Positions 35,197 to 45,105 of a DNA stretch of 64,000 nt are shown one piece after another. The stretch is from Adiantum capillus-veneris. Its lineage: Eukaryota > Streptophyta > Polypodiopsida > Polypodiales > Pteridaceae. Position numbers and translations under genes: made by a program. The notes under the pieces were generated by a model. The model made no database searches. It was not told where the DNA came from and was given only the letters and a program-made list of their open reading frames with translations. The stretch is from NCBI GenBank assembly GCA_014529385.2, contig CM043958.1, forward strand, positions 89,985,025-90,049,024, written 5' to 3'. Every line of letters starts with the position of its first letter. Position 1 is the first letter of the stretch.

Positions 35197-35511
35197 CATG
35201 ACGATATCTACAATGGCCTAGTCATTAGAGGTATCACCACTTGGAAAGTAGTCACCACTAATGCAATCCAATTGGAGGATAATTTAATGATTCAAGGAGA
35301 AAGAGTGTATGTTGAGCCTAAATCTATTAGCTCGCAAGCATCAGGGCATCAGCCAATGACCCTAAAGCCTATTGCTAAGGAGCCAAAGATATCTAAGATG
35401 ACTTTAGCAGATGTCACCAAGGCTATTCAAGAGAGTCTTAGAGACAATCGTGCTCCGCAAAACAATCATATGTATCCAAGAAGGGAGCCCTACTTTTAGA
35501 GTAAATAAACT

Positions 35512-36647
35512 CCAATGGGAATTGCAATGCCTGTGGAAGGTATGGTCATCAAGCTAAGGATTGCATAGTATTTAAGCGCGCGATGGCCAATAGATCAACC
35601 TTAGCATGGACAGACACACCTCGAGTGTTTGCATTGATGCCGGCCCCACCTCTTGAACAAACAGCACAACACGTGGTCCCTAGGGCCCAAAATGTTGTTC
35701 AAACAACACCCTTACCACCTCCAATGCTAGGACCGCAACCACCACATCCGAGAATCACTTCTGTGAATCAAGTAGGTTGTGAGTCATCTATTGCTTGTTT
35801 GGAAGACTGTGAGGAAGATATAGATCCTAATATTGCCTATGGGATGGATGTGCTAGTCTCAGCTCTTCGAGCCTTCCTCAATGGAGAACTAAAGTTTGGG
35901 CTACCACAATTTGCACAAATGGATGGAGTTGGGGAGATGCCAATAGAGGAGGAACTCTTAGATCCACAACCCAACATAGATGAGAACCTTGTCATAGAAA
36001 TACCTGTTAACAAGTTGGGACAATACGTTGAGAGTGATGAATCCAATGCGACCATACTAATCACAACTAAGGGATTAACTATGAAGGGAATCCTTGATGG
36101 TGGCGCTGGGGTTAGCATTGTGACTAAAAATTGCTAGGAAACTATGGGAAGGCCTCACCTTGCGACCACAACCATTGTAGCAAAGATGGCCAATGGGTAT
36201 ATCGTTAAACCTATTGGGATGCTAGAAGATCTCAAGATCAGGGTCTTTGGACATAAAATAAGGATTACCTTCATTGTTATGGATTTCTCCAAACACACTA
36301 TGGCAATTGAGATGATCTTAGGACGTCCTTTCATGAGGGAAGCAAAAATGGTGCATGACTGGTCTAAAAACCATGTCTACTTGCAGTTGCAAGATTCTGT
36401 CATTCAAGTGGATCTTGTGACTGGTCGAGCACATCCTCTAGGAAACAGGTTTATAATTGATCATAGATTTGATACAACAGTTCACTTGGCCCCATTGCAG
36501 TATTGTTACACGTGTAAAGCGGACACTGATGTTGGGGAAGATTCTCCTTATATGGATGTACTACCTGGGATGACTGAGTCGGACAATGTGGATTGGGTCC
36601 ACCTAGCAGCAACCATAGACACTTGGGGAAATAGGGGGAGGACCTAG
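35512..36647 (+). pseudogene. Element B, zinc knuckle and protease PR1
   Basis: The frame opens with CNACGRYGHQAKDC (35523-35564), a complete CX2CX4HX4C knuckle, and runs on through Pro-rich sequence to the protease. LDGGAGVSIVTKN replaces the catalytic Asp-Ser-Gly by Asp-Gly-Gly. A TAG at 36135 stands where element G has Trp. The domain then continues in frame: ETMGRPHL, KIRITFIVMDFSK and MILGRPFMREAK. Past the protease, VDWVHLAATIDT ends the frame. This is the normal gypsy protease position. Confidence 0.8.
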
Positions 36648-37583
36648 GTAACACGTGAGGGGGATGAAATGCCACCATTCGTACCCTTAAATATGCTAAA
36701 AGCAATGCATATAGCTTCTGATGACCTACAAGATGAAAGTTTGACTTGCATTGGAACCAGTAGCACCCATCTAGTGACTCTTCACTAGAGATCTGTTGTA
36801 ATCAAAAATTAGACAAGAAGAGTAAGAGATATAAGAGGCAAAGATATTGAGCAAATGTGCGGGCTAGAATAAATGAAAAGAAATCTACCGCAGAATGGCT
36901 TAATTATATAGGGGCGTGTGATGCTCATCGGAAGTTGGTAGATAACATGGGTGAATACCTTCAAAGCGTTATGTGGTGTAGTCCACAACCCATTGACATC
37001 GCACAACTAGAGGCTACAGAGAAGCCAAAGTTGAGCCGTTATGTAAGGAGATAACAAAATCGAGAGTTAGCTCAACAACAAAAGGAATCGGAAGTGAAAT
37101 CACAGTCCACAGAACAACAGGACCCCACAGACTTACACCCAGCACGTGAACATTTCAAATCCTATACCACAGACGAACGTAAGGTTGTGTATACAAAGGC
37201 TCAAAGAAAACCTATCAATGGAAGCAATGGAGTCTATGACGGTCCAGTGATAGTTAAGGAAATAGAGTTAGCAGACCCAGGAGAAGAGTCTAAACCTGTT
37301 TTCATTGCCCAAGATCTGACAGAGACTGAGGAGTGTATACTTAAAGAACTTCTCAAGGAATTCAGGGATATATTTGCCTGGACATATCATGATATGAAAG
37401 GTGTTCCACCTTCTGTGGTGCAACACACAATCCCCATGAATAGTATGGCTAAACCAATTCAGCAACGACCCTACCCAATGGATCCTAAATATGCAAAAAT
37501 CGTTCAAGAATAGATTGAAAAGATTGTGGAATGCGGATTCATATACCCTATTGAGCACTCAGAATGGGTGTCTCCAATAGTGA
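36648..37583 (+). pseudogene. Element B, protease-RT linker and RT start
   Basis: The frame 36857-37590, with a TAA at 37052 and a TAG at 37511, encodes a charged linker and then the start of RT: ECILKELLKEFRDIFAWTY, QRPYPMDPKYAKIVQE and FIYPIEHSEWVSPIVIVPKK. The FRDIFAW segment is the usual gypsy RT entry. At about 37590 a run of seven A bases shifts the frame into the next ORF. Confidence 0.7.
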
Positions 37584-38939
37584 TTGTGCCAAAAAAAGAA
37601 TGGGAAACTCATGGTGTGTGTGGATCTCAAGAAGGTCAATGCCGCCACTAGGAGGGACCATTACCCCTTGCCATATTCAGAACATGTGCTTGCAAGAGTT
37701 GCAGGGAAGGAAGCTTATAGCTTTTTAAATGGGTACTATGGCTACAATCAAATCACAATTGCACTGGAGGACCAAGCTAAAACAGCCTTTATAACCGAAT
37801 TTGGAGTGTTCGCATTTCGTGTTATGGCTTTTGGCTTAACCAATGCCCCTGCTACCTTTCAAAGATTAATAAACACTACTTTTAGAGAATATTTGAGGGA
37901 GTTTTGTGAAGCTTTCTTAGATGACCTTTGTGTTTATTCCTCTTGGAAAGAACATTTATCATGCTTACGAAAAGTGTTTGAGAAGTGTAGATTGTATCGC
38001 ATCTCCTTAAACCCTTTCAAATGCCAATTTTGGGTTAAACATGGAGTCATTTTAGGGCATATAGTGTCCAAAAATGGGATTTCCACAGATGAGAGAAAAA
38101 TTAAAGCCATTGTTGAATTGCCACCACCTACAAACTATAAAGGAGTTCAAAGGTTCATGGGCCATGTTGGTTATTACCAATGGTTTATTTTAAACTTTGT
38201 TGAGATAGCTCGTCCTTTGTACAAGCTTCTTATTGAGTTCCAATGGACTGCGGAGTGTGACCATGCTTATGAGTCATTGAAAAAGACCTTGACTAGCGCT
38301 CCTATTCTACGAATGCCCGATTGGAATGTAATTTTCCATGTGCATATTGATGCATCGAACTTTGCTATTGGGTGTGTTCTAGCTCAACCAGGAGAACATA
38401 AACTGGACTACCCCATTAACTTTGCAAGTCGTCAATTGAATGATGCCAAGAGAAACTACACCACTACAAAGCGAGAAGGTTTAGGTATGATTTATGCAGT
38501 GAAGAAATTTCACTACTATCTTCTGGCCAACAAGTTTGTATTCTATGTTGATCATCAAGCCTTGTTGTATCTAGTAAATAAACCTTGTTCCAGGGGAGAA
38601 ATTACACGATGGTTGTTAATTCTCCTTGAGTTTGATTTTACCGTTGTGGTGAGACCTAGTAAAAGACATGTCATGGCGGATCATTTGTCTCGCATACCCA
38701 ATGGTGAAGCCCCTGCTGGAGTCGATGAAAAGTTGCCTGATACTTCTCTATTCCTAGTCGAAACCATACCTAAATGGAGTGAGAGGATTGTGAACTTTCT
38801 AGTCAATGGTTTTCCACCCAAAGAGCTTCGTAATGACATAGCTCAAAAACTATTAAAAGAATGTGAACCTTACACTCTCATTGCAGGAACTCTCTACAGG
38901 TTAGGGAAGGATGATATTCTCAGATGTTGTGCCCGTTAA
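37584..38939 (+). pseudogene. Element B, reverse transcriptase and RNase H
   Basis: A continuous frame of 451 codons. RT: NGKLMVCVDLKKVNAATRRD, YSFLNGYYGYNQITIALED, FRVMAFGLTNAPATFQRLI and the catalytic FLDDLCVYS (Phe-x-Asp-Asp). Connection: FVKHGVILGHIVSKNG-type sequence (here FWVKHGVILGHIVSKNGIS). RNase H acidic residues: VHIDASNFAIG, TKREGLGMIYAV, FYVDHQALLYL and MADHLSRIPNGEAP. It is the best-preserved polymerase in the window, apart from the frameshift at its start. Confidence 0.88.
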
Positions 38940-40019
38940 GATAAGTATTTATACATACTACAAGAATCCCACATAGGTATAGCCGAAGGACATTTCTGAG
39001 GGGAATTAACAGCTAGAAAGGTGTTGCAATCAGGCTATTGGTAGCCTACGTTATTCAAGGATGCATCACTTTTTGCAAAAGGATGTGATGAATGTCAATG
39101 TTACAAGATCACACAACGAAAGGATATAATTTCCTTACATCTTGTTAAAGTGACTCAACCATTTGAAAAATGGGGTTTGGACTTTGTAGGCCCAATTAGT
39201 CCGGTAGCTCGTAGCACTCAATCTCGATATATTATCGTTGCCACTGACTATGTGACAAAGTGGGCGGAAGCCAGGGTGACACGTAAGGCCGATGCAAGGT
39301 CAACTGCCAAATTTCTCTTTGAGAACATTATTACAAGATTTGGTTGTCCCTTTGAGATTGTGAGTGACAATGGTACTCATTTTATAAATGGAGTAATAAA
39401 AGAACTCACTACCAACTTTATGATAGCTCACCATAAGTCCACACCTTATTATCCACAAGCAAATGGCCAAGCTAAGAGCACCAACAAGACCTTAATCTCT
39501 ATCTTGACCAAAATGGTGGAAGCTCATCGCACAGATTGGGATTTAAAGCTTACATCAGCTTTATGGGCTTATCATATTGCGTACAAAGTTGCCATTAACT
39601 GCACACCATTTAAAACGGTGTATGGCCAAGAAGTGGTTATGCCATGGGAGTTTGTCGTTCCTAGTCTTCAAGTAGCTTCTCAAGAAGGTTGGGATGGTAA
39701 CCCCTTAGTTGAGCAATTATATATCCTTGAAAGGCCAGATAAAGAGAGGCAGTTAGCTGTGCAAAATGCACTTGTGGAGAAAGATAGGAGGAAGAAATGG
39801 TTTGATCGTCATCTAAAGAACAAAGATATCAATGTTGGTGATAAAGTCCTTATGTATGGAGTGCGTAACAAAAAGAAAAAGTTGAAATATGCGGAAAAAG
39901 GACCATATAGAGTTGTGAGATCACCCCACAAGGAACCATTCGCGTGGAGACTCTTGATGGAGTTGAAACCATTGGATTCCTCAATGAGAGAAAATTTAAA
40001 AGATACTATGATCCTTTAA
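38940..40019 (+). pseudogene. Element B, integrase
   Basis: In the same frame as RT-RNaseH but crossed by stops at 38937, 38997 and 39042. Zinc finger: ESHIGIAEGHF and CDECQCYK (His-His-Cys-Cys). Core: GLDFVGPISP (Asp 1), IVSDNGTHFINGV (Asp 2), then PQANGQAKSTNKTL, where the catalytic Glu of QAEST is Lys (AAG). C-terminal part: INVGDKVLMYGVRNKKKKL and GPYRVVRSP. The Glu-to-Lys change alone should abolish strand transfer. Confidence 0.85.
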
Positions 40020-40560
40020 GCCAAGAGGAGCTACGTGCCATCCATACAAAAAAGGCAGCCAAGGCACAAATAGAATTGAAGAAGATACAAGCTCAAGTTG
40101 AGGCTAAGGAGCGACAACAACGCATAAGACAAAAACGAGCGGCTACCTTGGAGTCATACATGCATTCCACGTTGAAACTGACAAGGATTGGTTGGACTCT
40201 GACACACCTCTATGATACCCTATTGAGTTAAACAACACTTATGGAAAAGTGCTATATAACGCCTTATTGGACACGAATGCTAAATATAATCTGTTATCAT
40301 ACGAGGTGTGGTGTGAGTTAGGGAAGCCACCTCTATCTGAGAGTATTATCCAAGTCAAGGGTGTCAACAAGAAAAAAAACTTCGATTTTTGGAATCTGGC
40401 ACACTTCTATCAGTTATGACAATGGGGTCGTAGCTCAAGACTTTTTGGTCATGCCTGTTGGAACTATGGAGGGTAATATAAACCTAGGACGCACGTGGAT
40501 GATAGCCACCAAATGCACTATTGATTGGGGGACAGGGGGTGTCACAAAACAGAAACCAAC
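39944..40560 (+). pseudogene. Element B, helical linker and second protease-like domain PR2
   Basis: After the integrase the frame changes to a helical linker (KAQIELKKIQAQVEAKERQQ). PR2 begins at about 40227: ELNNTYGKVLYNALLDTNAK followed by YNLLSYEVW, the D[ST]GA..N.(I/L)S motif with Gly replaced by Asn (Asp codon at 40270). Then SIIQVKGVNKKK, a frameshift in a run of eight A, AQDFLVMPVGT, and INLGRTWMIATKC with the LGR.W closing motif. It corresponds position by position to PR2 of element D. It is clearly distinct from PR1 of the same element at 36.1 kb. Confidence 0.6.
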
Positions 40561-41383
40561 TCTTAGCCCTGCCACTCAAGCCATAGTCCCTAAGATATTG
40601 CATTTTAAAGAAATAAAACCCAAAGCATTGCATGTCCAAGAGGTTGAACCATATGTCCCCATAGCCCAACTCTTAAGAGCTTCAATTGATGTAGTTGAAA
40701 TAAAGCTTGAGACACACAAGACCCATCCCAATATAACAAAGAAAACATACAAGTGGGTCCCTAAAGCTTCTTCAGCAACCATAGCCAGTGCTAAAAGACA
40801 GGAGCCTGGTAAGAGACGTCCCATTAGCCCCAAGAAATATAAGGAAACATTGCGTTGGATTCCTAAAAAACTATTGGAAGCCCAAGGCTACTATCAAGGA
40901 AATGATCAAATTGTAGATTGTGTTCTTACCTGTCACCTGACCCATGTGAGCTCAATCATGTGGCTCCAAAACAAATTGAAGACCGCTGAAAGGAAAAAAT
41001 CACGGAATGCTACACACCTGCTCCAGAGCTAGTTTGGGTACCGAAGAAAGAACGATTTGTTCCACCTAGCTCAGGAACAGCGAAATCAAATGAAGCTTCT
41101 TTCTCTTCGTGTAGTTCCTATACGAAAATAGAAGCTTCAACACAACCTCCACCTACCATTGTACATATCCATACAAGCAAGAAAGAGTTTGCACCTCCCG
41201 TTGTAAGTCCACCACCTACAACAATGTTGCAAATAAAATCATGGGAGAGTACCTTACCACCCTTGCAACTAGATGAAATGCATAGGGTGGTCGAAAACTA
41301 TTGGTTAAAGCCTTTACCCATAACGACTTGGAACAATGGTTTCAAAAGGTGATGACATCGTTCCAAAAGGTATGATCTACCCC
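40561..41383 (+). pseudogene. Element B, W-x-P-K tail
   Basis: A Lys/Pro/Ser-rich tail with TYKWVPKASS (Trp codon 40754), LRWIPKKLLE (40856) and, after a frameshift, LVWVPKKERF (41035), plus a weaker NYWLKPLP near 41307. The motifs are about 100-180 bp apart. The first two are in the frame that contains the PR2 end. No known domain. Confidence 0.55.
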
Positions 41384-41620
41384 AAGAAGGGGGGAGTGTT
41401 TGCTGACATCCATCATTCACTTGCTTCCCTCTCAACCTTCCTCCCTGACCTCTTAATCTTCAATCTTAGGGAACGTATATATAAAGCCTTATACTCTCAA
41501 AAATGGGATAAAAAAGTAAAAGAGCAAGAGCCATAACACAAAATCATAAAAACACATTATACACAAGAACACGACCCTTGTAATATTTGCACTCTAACCA
41601 TCATCTATTTGCGTGTATAG
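41384..41620 (+). other. Internal polypurine-like site followed by LTR-like sequence
   Basis: AAGAAGGGGGGAG at 41384-41396 is followed by TGTTTGCTGACATCC and, 80 bp on, by a TATA box (GTATATATAAAGCC near 41477). This is what the start of a 3' LTR looks like. But no partner copy was seen upstream of gag, and a second polypurine tract lies 2 kb downstream. It may be an internal promoter for the ORF at 41623, a central polypurine tract, or the scar of an older LTR. Confidence 0.4.
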
Positions 41621-41622
41621 AT

Positions 41623-42096
41623 ATGGCTAGTACACTAGAGTCATCGACTCTTGCCTTGGGTGAGAGGTAGCCACGTTACTTTTCACAAATGTTTCACATG
41701 GTCTTTCCGGTGCTTGCTTGTGAATGGGATTTGGTAGGTACGCTACCATGTGAGAGGAATTTTGAGGAGTTAGAATGGCTGATACGTCTCTTGACCACGA
41801 CTGATCCATACTTAGTAGAGAGTGTATCTCCCATAGCACAAGCCTATCCTTTCGACCAAGATGACTATAGGAGTCTAGTGACCTTCTTAGTAAACATTGG
41901 TGCCTCTGATGATGAAGAAGATTTATATGATTATACGGATGGCACATATGGTCTCACGGATGATGACTTTGTTTTTCTCGACGAAGAGGATAGGGGTTTA
42001 GCCCTAGGGTTTCTCCCCAATCTCTACAATATCCTATTCCCTTCACTCTCTAGGGAGAGGCAAATAATTAGGATAGGGTTCCGTATGTTTTTTTAA
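41623..42096 (+). pseudogene. Element B, extra acidic ORF downstream of pol
   Basis: ATG at 41623 (MASTLESSTLALGER), a single TAG at 41668, then an uninterrupted frame to 42096. The protein would be about 157 residues with an acidic centre (IGASDDEEDLYDYTDG, DDDFVFLDEEDRG) and a basic hydrophobic end. It resembles no known domain, including gag, env-like or chromodomain sequences. It follows a TATA box and an acceptor-like TTTGCGTGTATAG. It lies between pol and the 3' LTR, the place where some plant gypsy lineages carry extra ORFs. Confidence 0.4.
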
Positions 42097-43410
42097 TTGT
42101 GTTCAATAAGTGTCGGTACCTTTTCCCACTGATGTGCCTCCTAGAGATATTCTTTGTGTTTCTTAGTGTGTACAGGAACGCGTTGCTGTTGTTAGGATTT
42201 GGACCTTCATGGAATCTTTCTCTCGTTCACACTTCAAATCAAGCACGACCATCAACACAAACAAATGTTTCTTGTCCATTAGCATTGCCCCTTATCTTTT
42301 TGCATCCATGTTTGTCTGTTTTAATTGTGATTGGTAGCATAATATTCAACACAATTTCTTAGTATCAAACATTAAATTCAATGTAATTTTTTGTCATAAT
42401 CACTTGTCTAGGTTTAAAAATCAAGCAGTTCGACTAAGCTAGTTTGACCAAGCTAGGCGTTAGAGATCTTCTCTTCATACCATGGGGAATGCTTTCCTAA
42501 TTATCAATGGTTACTTAGGTTCTTAATCCGATTTAGGCAGCATTGTGTGAAATGTACTAGGGCTTTCTAGTGGGCTTAGTCCCTATTGACCTTTAGCTTA
42601 AGTATTATAAAGGGAGTTTACTAGTGTGATGAGCCTGGGGAGGGTAACAATGTTATATGACCCCCCAAAGTTACAAAATTAAAATGTTGAAAATGAACAA
42701 ACAAAAAATCAAAGTGCCACAATGTAAAATCTTAAGCTGGAAGAGAAATCTCAGTTTGATTGGGTACTTCACTCACATGTATCGCCTATGGTACTAGAGC
42801 CCTAGAGGTTCCCAGTGTGGGCGCTTTTCCTTGAAAAGCAAAAAACCCAAGGCATACAAAATAAGCACACACATCAAAATTGAATCACTGTGAAAAGATT
42901 TTGGGGAGTCAAAGAAAAGTAAATAAGTCACGCTATGATTTCATGAGCAATTTCTTTTATCGTAGCTTAACTACAAGGTCTTCTAGGTATAGCCTCTAGT
43001 CAGCCCTCGAACATGAAATACTTGGCTCTCGCGATTAAACAACTTAATTGACCATAAAAAATTTAAGAAGCTTACCCATGGTATTAATAGTCGATCTTTA
43101 GTGCCTTTCGATCGTTGAATTAGCGACCCCAAACTTGTTTAGTTTTTTACCTTCTCAACTGTTTATGTGTTTGATATATTGCAACTTAATGTTTATTGCT
43201 AACAAATGGTTTAGAATTATGCTACCAATCAATTTGTCTACCTAAAACTCCATATGCTTTTTAATTGTATATGAGAATGCAATTACTGTGCCAATGTTGT
43301 TTGATTTTCTAGTGGCGGAAGAAAGCTAAGGACATTCATCTCAAATGCTCCTCCACCTCGACGAACGAGCTTCAACTCAATAGCTTCCGAGGAGGACGGA
43401 ATCTACATCA
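42097..43410 (+). other. 3' region of element B
   Basis: Mostly AT-rich non-coding DNA. The last 110 bp before the polypurine tract (from about 43312, after TTTGATTTTCTAG) have an open frame, WRKKAKDIHLKCSS, that runs on into the LTR. It may be a small last exon or chance. Confidence 0.35.
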
Positions 43411-43422
43411 AGAAGGGGGGCA
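43411..43422 (+). promoter_or_regulatory. Polypurine tract of element B
   Basis: AGAAGGGGGGCA immediately before TGTTAACCC, the 3' LTR start. Confidence 0.85.
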
Positions 43423-43997
43423 TGTTAACCCTCACGCACATTCCTATCACCTAAGACAGACGCCGTATTATTTATTTGGTAGAGTCACGTATCGAGCTTG
43501 TCGGTCCAGTAGGAAAAGGGTAAGAGTGATCGCCGATGAGAGGTGCACTCTAACTGGAACATTCAAGGGATTAGTTGGCTAAGCATGGGTGCCCAAATGT
43601 GAATGGGGCGAGCTCATATAAAAGTCAACTAAACCTAAAATTCACTCATTCTTTCATTTGTGCAATTGAAGAGTGCTCTTGCTTTATCTCCATCTTCTTG
43701 TTCTTCATCTCCTTCTGTGTGTGTGTGTGTGTGTGTGTGCATGAGAGAGAGAGAGAGAGAGTGGATCGAGAATTGCGGCGGCATGACGGCGGCAAGGCGG
43801 TTGAGCACGGCGTAGCGGCGTCTCCCTCTTCTTCGTGGCGAGGAATCCTCCATGATAGCAAGCATAGAGCGGTGAGTGACACACCATCGCCATCTTGAGC
43901 TTATTAGTTTAGGCTTGTTGTGTGCTTGGAGCCATTTGTGGCTCGCACACAGTGTATCGGCAAGTTCCTTGCATGGACATGTGTGATAGACGCGCGC
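43423..43997 (+). repeat. 3' LTR of element B
   Basis: Matches 32439-32750 for about 310 bp, with the TATA box at 43615-43624 and a (TG)n run at 43715-43739. It then continues through (GA)n (43743-43761) and a GC-rich part (CGGCGGCATGACGGCGGC) that has no counterpart after the 5' LTR. The A-family LTR resumes near 43998 with CACACTCACACACA. The right end is placed by that resumption, not by an LTR terminus. Confidence 0.65.
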
Positions 43998-44691
43998 ACA
44001 CACTCACACACAGTCTCATTGTGTGTAGTGCAAAGTGCAAGAGCTCCCTCTCCTTCTCCAAGAAAGTAGAGAAGTTGAGACCCTACACCAACACTCTTGG
44101 CTATGGAATGCAAATCCAACCAAGAGCCATGCTTCAATGCTTAAGCTTTCCATCTTCTCCATCTTCATTACATGCTATTATGTATGCTAGCAAGAAGTGT
44201 GATGATAAGTGAGGAACTAATTCTTTTTCCTATGAAATGTTTCTTCTTCCTCTTCCCTACCCTCATTCCCTGCTAGCTCTCTCCACCTTCGAAGGTGTTT
44301 GAGGTCTTGGGACTGAGGCTTGGGATAGTTAAAGCTTTTCACAAAGTTTATGTTATGCTTGTGATGCATGAATATTTCCATCTTCATTGCATCACCTAGG
44401 TCACAAGGAACACAAAGATTGTATTGTAACAAGTCTCTCTTGATGGGAGAAATCATAATACAAATGCCTATTGGAGGGGGGACCAGCTCTACATAAATCC
44501 GGTCCTCAATTGTTGTCATCTTCTCAAAATCCTCTCTCTTGCAAAAGTATTGTTCATGCCAAGTTAACTAAATACTATGTTTATGTTGCTACCATCAATT
44601 ATGTCCACCCGCTATGCTCACAAAGTAGTTTCACAAAAGTACTCTCTCTAATTTCTGTTACTCTCAAGTTAATAGGCCAATTCCATTACAT
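43998..44691 (+). repeat. 5' LTR of A, right part
   Basis: Continues the A-family LTR after the B insertion. It matches the solo LTR from about 7215 to its end at CCATTACA (44690). It contains the antisense ORF (44217-44519) and a slightly mismatched copy of the LTR hairpin near 44482-44507. Confidence 0.85.
44217..44519 (-). other. Conserved antisense ORF in the A-family LTR (copy 3)
   Basis: 100 codons, MTTIEDRIYVELVPPP to a Glu-rich end (REEEEETFHRKKN), gap-free against the copy at 10213-10515. No known domain. Confidence 0.3.
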
Positions 44692-44702
44692 TGGTATCAG
44701 AG
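44692..44702 (+). promoter_or_regulatory. Primer-binding site of element A (tRNA-Met type)
   Basis: TGGTATCAGAG begins one base after the LTR end CCATTACA. This is the complement of the initiator tRNA-Met 3' end used by many plant LTR retrotransposons; it fixes the LTR boundary and the direction of the element. Confidence 0.9.
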
Positions 44703-45105
44703 AATTTGGTTTCTCTTTTCTTGCTTAAGAAGAGAGGTCCTTAAGTAGCCTATAAATGGTTTATCTTGTTAATTTATATTAGGGTAAGTGGAACTGGGAT
44801 CTATTATCGGTTTTGTTGAGCCCACTATGTGGGATATGGTGGACACCTCGAGAGCTTTGGACTTAATAATGGAATCTTTTTAGACTTGCCTACGGCTTTA
44901 CCATTATTGAGCCATAAGAAGTCCGAAAGGAGCTAGCCCTCAGCAACTCTGCTATGTTAGACCTACTCCACTACTCTCTATAATTAACCAGTTCGACCCG
45001 TGGGTGTAGATACTTAAGAATCGATTTTCAAAAGCTAAGAGGAGTGGCAACTAAATTTTTGAATTTCCAAAGCATACACTAAGTACGTACATAAATTTTG
45101 TTAGC

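Larger units (their letters stand above)
32439..43997 (+). mobile_element. Gypsy element B, nested in the LTR of A
   Basis: An 11.5-kb element bounded by matching sequences that both start TGTTAACCCTCACGCAC (32439 and 43423). Internal order: leader, gag, zinc knuckle, protease PR1, linker, RT, RNase H, integrase, PR2, W-x-P-K tail, a polypurine-like site, an extra acidic ORF, polypurine tract, 3' LTR. It has about ten stops or frameshifts, and the integrase catalytic Glu is replaced. The A-family LTR resumes near 43998. No exact target-site duplication could be set because the insertion site is a CA repeat. Confidence 0.8.

Noticed and set aside
41384-43422. Reading 41397-43422 as a complete separate LTR
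   Set aside because: No partner copy found in the window, length atypical, and the matching LTR pair 32439/43423 already defines the element.
43575-44212. Several ORFs spanning the end of B and the A-family LTR
   Set aside because: They run through LTR and microsatellite sequence and cross the nested junction, so they cannot be ancestral genes.
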